A DNA stretch of 64,000 nt from Olsenella sp. SW781 (GCF_012027725.1 NZ_SJOU01000011.1:22122-86121); one strand, 5' to 3'. Shown: positions 1 through 8,010, counted from the stretch's first letter. Notes: a model not told the origin generated them from the letters alone. Numbers and translations: made by a program.

Positions 1-896
1 ACGAGCACGCACGTGCACGAGAGCGCCTGGCACCCCGTGGACACGTGGCCCTCCACCTGCCGCAACGTGAAGGCGCGCAGCCCCTCCCAGTAGCTGGATC
101 CACGGCGCAAGCGACTCGGCACGCCCATTGCCACCAGCCGAAAGACGAGCGAGGTGGCAACGTAGGCGGCCCACCCCATCGGCAGGATCGCCAGCACGAA
201 GAGCCCGGGCTGAGCCACGCACGAGCCCCACACCACGGCGAGAAGAACCACGGCCAGCGCCGCCTGTGCGCGCGTCACACCGCGATGGCCGGACAGCGCA
301 AGCCGCTCAGGCGCGCGGTCGTGCTCGAGAAGCTCCACGAGCGGCCGGCGCAGCACGTCAACCACGGAGAGCGCGATCGCCAGCCCCTCGATCCCGGCGA
401 ACCACGAGCACGCGTCGAGCGCGGCAGCGGGCGAGAAGGACCAGGCGAGCCGCCACGGCACGCCAAAGACGAACGCCGCCACCGCGCCAAAGGCCGGCGA
501 CGCCGCCACGCCGAGCGCGAGCCCCGCCGCCAGCGCCGCAAGCCCCACGAGCGCGCCCTCCGCCGCAAGTATTGCCGCGAGCGCCGGCGCACGCATCCCG
601 AGCAGCGCGTACGTCCCGAACTCCCGCGAGCGCCGCCGCACGATGAAGCGCGTGGCATAGGCCACGAGCACGGCAAAGACCAGCACCACGAAGACCGAGA
701 AGGCGCCCGTTATGTCGCGCGCCTTCTGGATGACCTCGAGCTGCGGGCCGGTGAGCGGCATCGCCAGGAGGTAGTCGCCCGAGGCGTTGAACGCGTAAAG
801 CAGGCACGTGGCAAAGGCGAGCGTGACAAGGTAGACCGAGTAGTCGCGGGCGCAGCGAGAGACGTTGCCGAGCGCGACGCGCAGGGTGACGGGCAT
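1..896 (-). CDS. FtsX-like ABC transporter permease, N-terminal part (runs off window)
   Basis: The reading frame opens at an ATG at 896 preceded by AAGGAG seven bases upstream and stays open to the window edge, giving about 298 residues. It starts MPVTLRVALGNVSRCARDY and has a first membrane segment near residues 20-40, then a cluster of three around residues 65-150 (FSVFVVLVFAVLVAYATRFIVRRRSREFG is followed by YALLGMRAP), then two more near 215-255. The phrase 'RRRSREFGTYALLGM' is typical of FtsX/BceB-type permeases of peptide-antibiotic exporters. The matching ATPase and the rest of the protein lie outside the window. The divergent XRE regulator at 1119 could control it. Family assignment is good; substrate is unknown. 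Confidence 0.8.
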   Translation of the reverse strand, partial: MPVTLRVALGNVSRCARDYSVYLVTLAFATCLLYAFNASGDYLLAMPLTGPQLEVIQKARDITGAFSVFVVLVFAVLVAYATRFIVRRRSREFGTYALLGMRAPALAAILAAEGALVGLAALAAGLALGVAASPAFGAVAAFVFGVPWRLAWSFSPAAALDACSWFAGIEGLAIALSVVDVLRRPLVELLEHDRAPERLALSGHRGVTRAQAALAVVLLAVVWGSCVAQPGLFVLAILPMGWAAYVATSLVFRLVAMGVPSRLRRGSSYWEGLRAFTLRQVEGHVSTGCQALSCTCVL

Positions 897-1014
897 GACG
901 GCTCCTTCCAGCCGGCGTCAGTGACGGGCCCATCGTCCTTCTCGCCCGCCCGGCGCGCCATCGCCCGGGCTTATGCTCCCCTAACGGTTTTGCAAGGTTA
1001 CCTGCCGTAAACTG

Positions 1015-1044
1015 CAACTCTACCAACGGTCGAGCCAACTCTAC
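1015..1044. promoter_or_regulatory. Direct repeat between divergent permease and XRE gene
   Basis: CAACTCTAC occurs at 1015-1023 and again at 1036-1044, 21 bp apart, which is two helical turns. It lies in the 222-bp gap between the FtsX-like gene (minus) and the XRE gene (plus), so it is a reasonable operator candidate for the XRE protein. No convincing -10/-35 pair was identified. Confidence 0.3.
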
Positions 1045-1118
1045 TGGCGGTCGGTTGAGCGCGAGGCGGCGTCGCGTGACGATGGCCCTGCCAGACGGAC
1101 CCTAGCGAAAGGACCACC

Positions 1119-1529
1119 ATGACCAAGCAGACCTTCGGCGCCACCATCTCCGCCCTGCGCAAGGAGAAGGGCCTGACGCAGCTCGAGCTCGCCCGACAGA
1201 TGGGCGTCACGGACAAGGCCGTGAGCAAGTGGGAGCGCAATCTGTCATTTCCGGACGTGGCGTCACTGCCCAAGCTGGCCGAGGTGCTCGGCACCTCGGT
1301 GGACGAGCTGCTCGAGGTGAAGACGGCGGCGCAGGAGGAGCCGGCGGGGTCCCGCGTGCCCGCGCTCGCGGAGCTTGTCCTCAAGGCGGTCGCGCTGGCC
1401 ATGGGCGTGGGCGTGACCGCGCTCACCATCATGGACGAGGTGGAGCCGAGAAACGCGCTCGGGCTTCTCGGCATCGGCGTCGCGTGCCTGGCGCTCGTCC
1501 AGCTCATGCACACCCCCGAGCAGGAGTGA
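1119..1529 (+). CDS. XRE-family regulator with C-terminal membrane segments
   Basis: 136 residues. Residues 1-65 form a Cro/CI-type helix-turn-helix (ISALRKEKGLTQLELARQ, then VTDKAVSKWERNLSFPD), the common 'membrane-bound XRE' arrangement in Firmicutes and Actinobacteria. Residues 80-128 hold two hydrophobic stretches (LAELVLKAVALAMGVGV and ALGLLGIGVACLALVQL), so the protein is probably anchored in the membrane. An AAAGGACC ribosome site precedes the ATG. It is divergent from an FtsX-like permease, a pairing usual for envelope-stress or antibiotic-response exporters. The ligand or stress it senses cannot be told from sequence. Confidence 0.85.
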   Translation: MTKQTFGATISALRKEKGLTQLELARQMGVTDKAVSKWERNLSFPDVASLPKLAEVLGTSVDELLEVKTAAQEEPAGSRVPALAELVLKAVALAMGVGVTALTIMDEVEPRNALGLLGIGVACLALVQLMHTPEQE

Positions 1530-1530
1530 T

Positions 1531-1550
1531 ACAAAGGGACTGTCCCCTCG
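1531..1550. repeat. Short GGGAC-core palindrome
   Basis: GGGACTGTCCC (1536-1546) immediately follows the stop of the XRE gene. It carries the same core as the larger palindromes elsewhere in the window but has almost no flanking arms, so it is probably a decayed copy. Confidence 0.5.
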
Positions 1551-1552
1551 CA

Positions 1553-1793
1553 TCATCCAACCAGGACCCGTGCGTCTGCCAGCACGCGGGCGATGTCGGC
1601 CACGATGACCATGCCGCGGTCGGCGATTTGCGCGGGCAGCAGGTCGTGGCGGTCGTTCATCGCAACGTAGCGCGCGCACTGGAAGAAGCGGTGGTCGCCC
1701 TGTATCTGGGCGACCTGCTCCTCCGGGTAGAGCTTCACGAACCGCGTGTCCTGGTTGGTGGTCACCACGAAGAAGTCCTTGCCCGCGAGCACA
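1553..1793 (-). pseudogene. Remnant of SirTM-type (macrodomain-linked) sirtuin, copy 1
   Basis: Read on the minus strand this gives LAGKDFFVVTTNQDT, FVKLYPEEQVAQIQGDH and then directly VAMNDRHDLLPAQIADRG. The first two blocks match the NAD-binding core of Sir2 proteins of the SirTM branch ('TTN.D.QF', 'QGD...FQC'); the last matches their C-terminus. The zinc-ribbon half and much of the C-terminal domain are missing: the sequence jumps from 'FFQCAR' straight to 'YVAMNDRHD'. The N-terminal third is also absent. A second, differently damaged copy lies at about 7075-7420. SirTM enzymes ADP-ribosylate lipoylated carrier proteins; this remnant cannot. Confidence 0.6.
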
Positions 1794-1968
1794 CCCGCCC
1801 CACCGAGAAGGGGCGAGAGGAACTCCGCGGCGCAGCGAAAGCCGACGGCGGCGCCTCCCCCTACCCCTGACAACGCGCCGACGGTCCGGGATGAGCGATC
1901 GAGAAGAATAAAGCCCCGGAGCATGGCGGATTAGCGCTACCCTTGAGAAGGCGACGAGAGGAGATCCC

Positions 1969-2517
1969 ATGAAGCCCATGCGAAGGAAGCGCCAGCAGCT
2001 CGGCGAAGGCGCCTGCCGCGAGATCCTGGAGCGGGGGCGCGAGTGCGTGCTCGCCCTCGCCGGCAGCGATGCCACGGACGGCCACCCCTACGCCGTGCCG
2101 GTGAACTACGTCTTCTCCTCCGCACGGGAGGGCGACGGCTCCCTCGGCCACGTCCTCATACACTGCGCGCCCGCCGGCGCCAAGCTCGACGCCCTCGCCG
2201 CGGACGAGCGCGTGAGCGTCTGCGTCATCGACCGCGCCGACGTGGCGCCCGAGAATCTCACCACGCTCTTCCGCAGCGTCATCGCCTTCGGGCGCGCCCG
2301 GCTGGTGGAGAGCGGCGACGAGCGCCGCGCCGCGCTCGTCGCCCTAGCGGGAAAGTGCGCCCCGGACCTTTCGACGGAGGCCGTGGACGCCGAGGTCGCG
2401 CGCTTCTTCGCGCGGACGGCCGTCATCGACGTCGCGCTCGAGCGCGTGAGCGGGAAACAGTGCATCGAGCTCGTGGAGGATGCCCCTGGCGAGCCGACCG
2501 AGGGAGGGCTCTCATGA
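1969..2517 (+). CDS. Pyridoxamine 5'-phosphate oxidase-like flavoprotein (NimA-type)
   Basis: 182 residues with the split-barrel FMN-binding fold: MRRKRQQLGEGACREIL at the start, then GHPYAVPVNYVF, IHCAPAGAKLDAL, VSVCVIDR and TLFRSVIAFGRAR, which are the signature blocks of the nitroimidazole-reductase-like (NimA) group. Strong GAGGAG ribosome site. The family binds FMN or related flavins; some members reduce nitroimidazoles, but most are uncharacterised, so no resistance claim is made. It ends overlapping a tiny reading frame and is followed by an HxlR regulator and another flavoprotein, a redox-type neighbourhood. Confidence 0.8.
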   Translation: MKPMRRKRQQLGEGACREILERGRECVLALAGSDATDGHPYAVPVNYVFSSAREGDGSLGHVLIHCAPAGAKLDALAADERVSVCVIDRADVAPENLTTLFRSVIAFGRARLVESGDERRAALVALAGKCAPDLSTEAVDAEVARFFARTAVIDVALERVSGKQCIELVEDAPGEPTEGGLS

Positions 2518-2594
2518 GCGACATCCTCGTCGTGCGCGGCGGCGACCCCTTGCCGCCCCGCCGCTATCGTAGGAAAATGCTTCCGTCGATATAA
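2514..2594 (+). CDS. Possible 26-residue peptide overlapping the upstream stop
   Basis: An ATGA overlap (2514-2517) couples this frame to the NimA-like gene, and GGGAGGG lies just upstream. The peptide begins MSDILVVRGGDPL. The first ten residues resemble the start of YqeB-type proteins (compare the fusion protein at 20082-21887), so it may be a truncated remnant rather than a functional peptide. Support is weak. Confidence 0.2.
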   Translation: MSDILVVRGGDPLPPRRYRRKMLPSI

Positions 2595-2630
2595 GTACGC
2601 ATACTCATAATTGATACTTACCCAAGGGAA
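2593..2630. promoter_or_regulatory. AT-rich inverted element upstream of the HxlR gene
   Basis: AAGTA at 2593 and TACTT at 2625 bracket an AT-rich stretch (ATACTCATAATTGATACTT) just upstream of the HxlR gene. HxlR/YodB regulators often bind TACT/AGTA-type half-sites near their own promoters, so this is a plausible autoregulatory operator. Inference only. Confidence 0.3.
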
Positions 2631-2642
2631 AGCGAGAGCTGC

Positions 2643-2975
2643 GTGGACGGGCGCTGCATATCGAACGAATGCCTGGGCGAGACGGGTTTCTCCTACACCC
2701 TGTCGCTCATCAGCGGCAAGTACAAGATGACGATCCTCTACGCGCTCATGGAGTTCGGCGTGGTGCGCTTCAACGAGCTGCAGCGCTACATCGGCACCAT
2801 CTCGTACAAGACGCTCTCCTCGACGCTCAAGCAGCTCGAAGCCGACGGGCTCGTCCACCGCGAGGAGTACCCGCAGATCCCGCCCAAGGTCGAGTACAGC
2901 CTCACGGAGCGCGGCCGCTCCCTCGTGCCGGTGCTCGACCTCATGTGCGAGTGGGGCGAGCAGCACCGCTGGTAG
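2643..2975 (+). CDS. HxlR-family (MarR-like winged-helix) regulator
   Basis: 110 residues, the usual length. Contains the HxlR core: CLGETGFSYTLSLISGKYKM, FNELQRYIGTISYKTLSSTL (recognition helix region), HREEYPQIPPKVEYSLTERG, with Cys6 and Cys11 near the N-terminus (GRCISNECLG), positions where many family members sense electrophiles. Start is GTG at 2643 after a purine-rich stretch. It lies between two flavoprotein genes, so control of the flavin reductase at 3075 is likely. Confidence 0.85.
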   Translation: MDGRCISNECLGETGFSYTLSLISGKYKMTILYALMEFGVVRFNELQRYIGTISYKTLSSTLKQLEADGLVHREEYPQIPPKVEYSLTERGRSLVPVLDLMCEWGEQHRW

Positions 2976-3074
2976 CCGCGGCGCCCGGGCGCTAACCCCA
3001 AAGACAGTACTGGCACGCGCGGCGGGCGGGCCGTATGCTGCGGGTAACGCAAGGTCCCGTGAAAGGAGCGCACC

Positions 3075-3635
3075 ATGAAGAGAAGCCTGGGCAACGCGGG
3101 CGAGCTGTTCCCGCAGTCGGTGTTCATCATCGCGAGCTACGACGAGGACAGCGTGCCCAACGCCATGAACGCCGCGTGGGCGGGCGAGTGCAGCCGCCAC
3201 GAGGTCTGCTTCAACATCGGCGACCACAAGACCACGGCCAACATCGTCAGGAAGGGCGCCTTCACCGTGGCTCCGGCCGACGCCGCCAACGTGGTCACGG
3301 CCGACTACTTCGGCATCGCCACGGGAAAGCGCGTCAACAAGGCCGAGAAGAGCGGGTTCACGTTCACCAAGTCCGAGCATGTGGACGCGCCGGTGATCGA
3401 GGAGTACCCGCTCACCATGGAGTGCGAGGTCACCGCGATCGACGGCGATGAGCACGGCGCGCGCATCGTGGGCAAGATCGTGAACGTGCTCGTGGACGAG
3501 GACATCCTCGACGCCGACGGCAAGGTCGACTTCTCCGCGTGGCGCCCGCTCGTCTACGACGCCTCCCACATGACCTACCGCGTGGTGGGCGAGGAGGTCG
3601 GCGGCGCCTGGAACGTGGGCAAGCCGCTCGTGTAG
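3075..3635 (+). CDS. Flavin reductase-like FMN-binding protein
   Basis: 186 residues of the flavin-reductase-like split barrel: PQSVFIIASYDEDSVPNAMN, AWAGECSRHEVCFNI, KTTANIVRKGAFTV, then CEVTAIDGDEHGARIVGKIV. These proteins bind FMN and commonly reduce flavin or act as electron carriers with NAD(P)H. AAAGGAG precedes the ATG by seven bases. An HxlR regulator stands immediately upstream in the same direction. Physiological partner not evident. Confidence 0.8.
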   Translation: MKRSLGNAGELFPQSVFIIASYDEDSVPNAMNAAWAGECSRHEVCFNIGDHKTTANIVRKGAFTVAPADAANVVTADYFGIATGKRVNKAEKSGFTFTKSEHVDAPVIEEYPLTMECEVTAIDGDEHGARIVGKIVNVLVDEDILDADGKVDFSAWRPLVYDASHMTYRVVGEEVGGAWNVGKPLV

Positions 3636-3718
3636 CCGCGCGGCGAACAAGCCCGCCTCAGCGCGACCGGTGAGCCCTGGCCGAGAAGCCCCTTCTCACC
3701 ATGCGGGCGGAAGGGCGC

Positions 3719-4714
3719 CTAGTACCAGTCGTGCTTCTCACCGCGGTCGAGCGCGTCGATGCGGCCCATCTCCTCGCCCGTCAGGCTGAAGTGGTAGAGC
3801 TCGTCGTTCTCGCGGATGTGGTCGGGGTTGCTGGAGCCGGGTATCACCACGACGCCCTTCTGCAGGTTCCAGCGGAGGATGGCCTGCGCCGGGGGCACGC
3901 CGTGCGCCGCCGCGACCTCCGCGATCACGGGGTCCCCGAGGAGCTCCGCGGTGTGGCCGCGGCCGCCGAGCGGGTACCAGCCCTGCACCACGATCCCCCG
4001 CTCCTGGATGAAGGGAATCACGTCGTTCTCCTGGTAGTAGGGGTGAATCTCGTTCTGCACGAGCGCGGGGGGCGTCTCCACCCACGGGAGGAAGTCGGTC
4101 AGCTCCTCCACGTACCAGTTGGACAGGCCGACCGAGCGGATGGCGCCCGCGTCCACGAACCGCTCCATGGCCTGGTAGGCCAAGACGTCGTTGCGGTCGG
4201 GGTGGTGCAGGAGCATGAGGTCCACGTAGCCGATGTCCAGCCGGTCGATGCACGCCTGGATGGCGGGCTCGGGGTCTGCCATCTCGGAGCCGGGGTAGAT
4301 TTTGGTGGTGACGAACAGCTCCTCGCGCGTGACCACGCCCTCGTCGATGGCCGCGCGGACGGCCTGGCCCACCTCCTCCTCGTTGCCGTAGGCCGAAGCG
4401 GTGTCGAAGAGCCGCACGCCGGCGTCGATGGCCGCGCGCACCGAGGAGACGCACTCCTCGCCGTGCAGGCTGTAGGTGCCGAGGCCGTTCAGCGGCAGCG
4501 CGTAGCCGCTGTTGAGCATGACCGTCCTGGTGTCGAAGTTGAAGACGCCCACGTCGGAGCCTCCTTGCGTCGTAGGTGTGGTCGTGGCCGCGTCCGTCCC
4601 GGCGTCAGGCTGGAAGGGCACGGGCTCCGCGTCCGCGGCGTCGCGGCCGCACGCGGCGAGAAGAACGGGAAGCGATGCCGCCATGGCGAGAAACTGCGCA
4701 CGGCTTATGTTCAT
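3719..4714 (-). CDS. Aldo/keto reductase with lipoprotein signal
   Basis: 331 residues. The N-terminus MNISRAQFLAMAASLPVLLAAC ends in a lipobox (LAAC, cysteine at residue 22), followed by an acidic, threonine-rich linker to about residue 60. The rest is a complete AKR barrel: GLGTYSLHG, DTASAYGNEEEVG (Asp and Tyr of the tetrad), TTKIYPG (Lys), LMLLHHPDR (His), GLSNW, and IPGSSNPDHIREN for NADP(H) binding. An exported, membrane-anchored AKR is unusual because NADPH is cytoplasmic; related Coriobacteria and Clostridia carry such fusions but their role is unknown. Confidence 0.8.
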   Translation of the reverse strand: MNISRAQFLAMAASLPVLLAACGRDAADAEPVPFQPDAGTDAATTTPTTQGGSDVGVFNFDTRTVMLNSGYALPLNGLGTYSLHGEECVSSVRAAIDAGVRLFDTASAYGNEEEVGQAVRAAIDEGVVTREELFVTTKIYPGSEMADPEPAIQACIDRLDIGYVDLMLLHHPDRNDVLAYQAMERFVDAGAIRSVGLSNWYVEELTDFLPWVETPPALVQNEIHPYYQENDVIPFIQERGIVVQGWYPLGGRGHTAELLGDPVIAEVAAAHGVPPAQAILRWNLQKGVVVIPGSSNPDHIRENDELYHFSLTGEEMGRIDALDRGEKHDWY

Positions 4715-4786
4715 GTTGGGTGCACCTCTTCCGTCGTGAGGGGCGGACGCAGCGGGACCCGCGCGCGGCGGGCCCCGCCACGGCCT

Positions 4787-5800
4787 TTAGGCCAGGTACT
4801 GGGCGAAGAAGCCCTCCAGCTTGTCCCAGGGGATGGCGCCCTTCTCGCCCCCGTCGTAGAGGTCGGTGTGCGTGGCGCCGGGGATGACGAGCAGCTCCTT
4901 GTTCTCCGGCACGGGGTTGCCCTCCATCAGGTGCTCGAAGGCCTCCTTGCCGAAGTAGAAGGAGTGCGCGGCGTCGCCGTGCATGACGAGGGCCGCGGAG
5001 CGAATCTCGTTTGAATAGCGCAGGATGGGCTGGTTCATGAAGGACATGCAGCCAATCACGTTCCAGCCGCCGTTGGAGTTCAGCGAGCGCTCGTGGTAGC
5101 CGCGCGGCGTCTTGTAGTAGTCGAAGTAGTCCCTCACGTAGAAGGGGGCGTCCTCCGGCAGCGGGTCCACCACGCCGCCGCCGAGCGCGTAGGTGCCCGC
5201 CTCATAGTCCGCGAGGCGCTGGGCGTTCAGGGCGACGCGCTTGGCGTGGCGGGCCTCCTCCGAGTCCTCGGCGTCGAAGTAGCCGTTGGCGTTCACGCGC
5301 GTCATGTCGTACATGGTGGAGGCGACGGTCGCCCTCACGCGCGTGTCGAGGGCCGCCGCGTTGAGCGCCAGGCCGCCCCAGCCGCAGATGCCCAGGATGC
5401 CGATGCGCTCGGCGTCGACGTCCTCGCGGCAGGAGAGGTAGTCCACCGCCGCCTGGAAGTCCTCGGTGTTGATGTCCGGCGAGGCCATGTAGCGTGGCTC
5501 GCCCGAGCTCTCCCCCGTGAAGCTGGGGTCGAAGGCGATGGTCAAGAAGCCGCGCTCGGCCAGCGTCTGGGCGTAGAGGCCCGCGCACTGCTCCTTCACC
5601 GCGCCGAACGGTCCGCACAGCGCGATTGCGGGAAGCGTTCCGTCCTCGCCGGCGCGCGAACGGTCGCGCGGCACGTAGACGTCCGCCGCCAGCATGAAGC
5701 CGTAGCGGGTGCGAAACTCCGTCTTGCCGTGCTCGACCCTGTCGCTTGCCGGGAACGTCTTGTCCCACTCGCTCGTCATGCTCAGCGTCTGCTCTGCCAT
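4787..5800 (-). CDS. Alpha/beta hydrolase with cysteine nucleophile elbow
   Basis: 337 residues, related to YcjY/dienelactone-hydrolase-like proteins. Oxyanion region LPAIALCGPFGAVKEQ, nucleophile elbow ILGICGWGGLALNAA (Cys replaces the usual Ser), acid and histidine blocks near ALVMHGDAAHSF and IPGATHTDLYDGG. Start ATG follows AAGGAAAGGGG. It lies 72 bases upstream (in transcription) of the aldo/keto reductase and just downstream of a 70-residue conserved protein, so the three probably form one operon divergent from the LysR gene at 6151. Substrate unknown. Confidence 0.75.
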   Translation of the reverse strand: MAEQTLSMTSEWDKTFPASDRVEHGKTEFRTRYGFMLAADVYVPRDRSRAGEDGTLPAIALCGPFGAVKEQCAGLYAQTLAERGFLTIAFDPSFTGESSGEPRYMASPDINTEDFQAAVDYLSCREDVDAERIGILGICGWGGLALNAAALDTRVRATVASTMYDMTRVNANGYFDAEDSEEARHAKRVALNAQRLADYEAGTYALGGGVVDPLPEDAPFYVRDYFDYYKTPRGYHERSLNSNGGWNVIGCMSFMNQPILRYSNEIRSAALVMHGDAAHSFYFGKEAFEHLMEGNPVPENKELLVIPGATHTDLYDGGEKGAIPWDKLEGFFAQYLA

Positions 5801-5824
5801 GGTGTTGCCCCTTTCCTTGAGCGC

Positions 5825-6037
5825 CTACGTCCGTTCTTCCTCCATGCGTCTGATCAGGTAGTCGAGGCAGTCGACGCGCGCCTGGCTCTCGTGAAGGGCG
5901 TCCATCAGGTCGCATCGGTGCCTCCGGAGCGCCCTGACCGCGTCGTCGACCCGACGGCTCTCGCAGAGCCGGCGGACCGCCTCCGACGTCCCCTCATCGC
6001 ACCCCGCGTCCCTGAGCGTCTGCGCCAGATCGTCCAT
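5825..6037 (-). CDS. Small conserved hypothetical protein
   Basis: 70 residues from the ATG at 6037, chosen because GGGAGGTGAG lies at proper distance; an upstream GTG at 6049 is possible. Sequence MDDLAQTLRDAGCDEGTSEA, then RRLCESRRVDDAVRALRRHR and DALHESQARVDCLDYLIRRM is charged and helical with no membrane segment. Similar short proteins occur beside reductases in gut anaerobes, but no function is established. It is the first gene of the minus-strand operon with the hydrolase and reductase. Confidence 0.65.
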   Translation of the reverse strand: MDDLAQTLRDAGCDEGTSEAVRRLCESRRVDDAVRALRRHRCDLMDALHESQARVDCLDYLIRRMEEERT

Positions 6038-6150
6038 GTTGCCTCTCACCTCCCTGTCCGACTTCGTTATACGTCGGCCGAGAGGGGCGCGCTAATGGCT
6101 ATTCTGTATATCGTGATATGAAGAAACGGAATGTCATGATCGGGAGTCTC

Positions 6151-7047
6151 ATGGAGCTGAGAACGATGCGCTACTTCCTGGCCGTCGCGCGCGAGGAGAA
6201 CATGACCCGCGCCGCCGAGCAGCTCCACGTGACCCAGCCCACCCTCTCCAAGGCGCTCAAATCCCTCGAGGAGGAGCTCGGCAAGAAGCTGTTCGTCCGC
6301 CGCAGCTTCTCGATCCGCCTCACCGAGGAGGGCATGCTGCTGCGAAAGCGCGCCGAGGACCTCGTGGGCATGGCCGATAAGATCACCGAGGAGTTCCACG
6401 GGCTCGACGAGGTGCTCGGCGGCGACATCTACCTGGGGCTCGCGGAGTCTTATCAGATTCGCCGCCTGGCCGCGGTCATCAAGTCGCTCAAGGCCCTGTA
6501 CCCCAACCTGCGCTACCACATCACGAGCGGCGACACCGAGCAGGTGACCGAGAAGCTCGACCGCGGCGTCATCGACTTCGCCGTGCTCGCCCAGGAGCCG
6601 GACGCCGCCAAGTACCACGCCCTGCCGCTCCCCGAGCCGGACGTGTGGGGCCTGGTCGTGCCCGCCGGCCACCCGCTGGCGTCGAGGGACGCCGTCACCT
6701 TCGACGACCTCGTGGGCCTGCCGCTGTTCTGCTCGGAGCAGGGCTGGGACGACGACATCGCGCGCTGGTGCGGCGAGGGCCGCGACCGACTGCGCCTGGA
6801 GGGGTCCTTCCGCCTGTCCTACAACGGGTCGCTCTTCGTGAGGGAGGGCCTCGGCTGCCTGCTCACCTTCGACCACCTCGTGGACACGAGCCCCGGAAGC
6901 GGGCTGGTCTTCCTGCCCCTCGCGCCGCGGCTGGAGACGCGGATCCAGCTCATCTGGAGGCGCTACCAGGTGTTCAGTCCTATCGCCGAGCGGTTTTTGG
7001 AGGCGGCGCGCGAGGCGTTCTCGGGCAACGACGACCGGACCCGGTAG
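6151..7047 (+). CDS. LysR-type transcriptional regulator
   Basis: 298 residues from ATG 6151, which matches the family start (MELRTMRYFLAVAREENMT) and has GGGAG five bases upstream; an in-frame ATG at 6118 would add eleven residues. Winged HTH in residues 1-60 (RAAEQLHVTQPTLSKALKSL), LysR effector domain from about 90 (GDIYLGLAESYQI). Divergent from the small protein/hydrolase/reductase operon, with the 110-bp gap containing TATATCGTGATATG and CGTTATAC, so it is the likely regulator of that operon. Confidence 0.85.
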   Translation: MELRTMRYFLAVAREENMTRAAEQLHVTQPTLSKALKSLEEELGKKLFVRRSFSIRLTEEGMLLRKRAEDLVGMADKITEEFHGLDEVLGGDIYLGLAESYQIRRLAAVIKSLKALYPNLRYHITSGDTEQVTEKLDRGVIDFAVLAQEPDAAKYHALPLPEPDVWGLVVPAGHPLASRDAVTFDDLVGLPLFCSEQGWDDDIARWCGEGRDRLRLEGSFRLSYNGSLFVREGLGCLLTFDHLVDTSPGSGLVFLPLAPRLETRIQLIWRRYQVFSPIAERFLEAAREAFSGNDDRTR

Positions 7048-7074
7048 GGCTCGCCGCCCGGGCTCAGCGCCCCC

Positions 7075-7420
7075 GAGCGTCGGCGAGCACGCGGGCGATG
7101 TCGGCCACGATGACCATGCCGCGGTCGGCGATCTGCGCGGGCAGCAGGTCGTGGCGGTCGTTCACCGCCACGTAGCACGCGTGCGGAAGCGCGGGATGAG
7201 CTCGGTGGGGACGCGCGTGCCCGCGCCCTGCGCCTCGACCATCTGGCGCACGGGCTCCACGGCATCCCACGTGTCGTCCGTGCAGCAGCGCGCGCACTGG
7301 AAGAAGCAGTGGTCGCCCCGTATCTGGGCGACCTTCTCCTCCGGGTAGAGCTTCACGAACTGCGTGTCCTGGTTGGTGGTCACCACGAAGAAGTCCTTGC
7401 CCGCGATGAGCGCGTCGAGG
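7075..7420 (-). pseudogene. Remnant of SirTM-type sirtuin, copy 2
   Basis: Minus-strand pieces read GKDFFVVTTNQDTQFVKLYP, EEKVAQIRGDHCFFQCARCC, TDDTWDAVEPVRQMVEA and TRVPTELIPRF, then after a deletion and frame change HACYVAVNDRHDLLPAQIAD. Compared with intact SirTM proteins the N-terminus and the segment between the second zinc Cys pair and the C-terminus are lost. It keeps the first zinc CxxC region that copy 1 lost, so the two copies are deleted differently. No start codon or intact frame remains. Confidence 0.6.
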
Positions 7421-7428
7421 TCGAGGTC

Positions 7429-7632
7429 TCGAGCGCGGCCATCGCCAAGAGCCTCGCCACAAACCCCTCCTCGGTGCGCCAGCTCATGGGACGTCTGCGC
7501 CGAGCCGGGCTCATCACGTCAGTGACCGGACGCGCTCGCCCCGAGCTCGCGCGTGCCGCAGAAGATGTAATGGCCTCTGTTACGCTGGAGCGGATCATTG
7601 CTCAATATCGTGAGCGGGTCGATGCTCTCTAA
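7429..7632 (+). pseudogene. N-terminally truncated winged-helix fragment (Rrf2-like)
   Basis: The frame reads SSAAIAKSLATNPSSVRQLM, GRLRRAGLITSVTGRARPEL and ends ERIIAQYRERVDAL. 'TNPSSVRxLMGxLRRAGL' is the recognition helix of Rrf2-type regulators. The usual N-terminal helix and a proper start are replaced by the antisense of the sirtuin remnant, so this looks like a truncated gene left by the same rearrangement. The open frame continues upstream to 7309 only as the shadow of the sirtuin remnant. Confidence 0.45.
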
Positions 7633-7641
7633 GGAGGCTCC

Positions 7642-7992
7642 ATGGCGCGCAAGTCGATCGCGGAGATGTCGTTCTCGCAGGTATATCCCCTGCTCGTGCA
7701 GAAGGCCGAGCGCAAGGGGCGTACGCGCGCGGAGGTCGACGCCGCGTGCTGCTGGCTCACCGGCTACGATGAGGCCGGCCTCGCCCGGCAGCTGGAGCGC
7801 GGCGTCACCTACCGGGAGCTCTTTGACGAGGCGCCGGCACTGAACCCCAACCGCGTGCTCATTACCGGCAAGGTCTGCGGCGTGGACGTGGCCGCGATCG
7901 AGGACCCGGTGGAGAGATGCGCCCGCTACCTGGACAAGCTGGTCGACGAGCTCGCCCGCGGCAAGGCGCTGGAGAAGGTGCTGCGGAGCTAG
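7642..7992 (+). CDS. DUF2200 family protein
   Basis: 116 residues. MSFSQVYPLLVQKAERKGRT followed by EVDAACCWLTGYDEAGLARQ is the diagnostic start of DUF2200, a small soluble protein of unknown function found in many Firmicutes and Actinobacteria. Clear AAGGAGG ribosome site six bases before the ATG. It converges on thiD with only 18 bases between the two stops. No functional clue from neighbours. Confidence 0.85.
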   Translation: MARKSIAEMSFSQVYPLLVQKAERKGRTRAEVDAACCWLTGYDEAGLARQLERGVTYRELFDEAPALNPNRVLITGKVCGVDVAAIEDPVERCARYLDKLVDELARGKALEKVLRS

Positions 7993-8010
7993 CGCCGAGC
8001 GGTTCGCGCG

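Noticed and set aside
45..1010. Long plus-strand open frame rich in Arg, His and Pro
   Set aside because: It is antisense to the FtsX-like permease; composition is typical of shadow frames in GC-rich DNA and it lacks a ribosome site.
1553..1924. Intact 123-residue protein on the minus strand
   Set aside because: The frame is open but joins non-adjacent parts of a sirtuin and has an unrelated N-terminus; better explained as a pseudogene.
2106..3650. 514-residue minus-strand frame
   Set aside because: Covers the HxlR and flavin reductase genes on the opposite strand, which have clear family motifs and ribosome sites; the long frame has neither.
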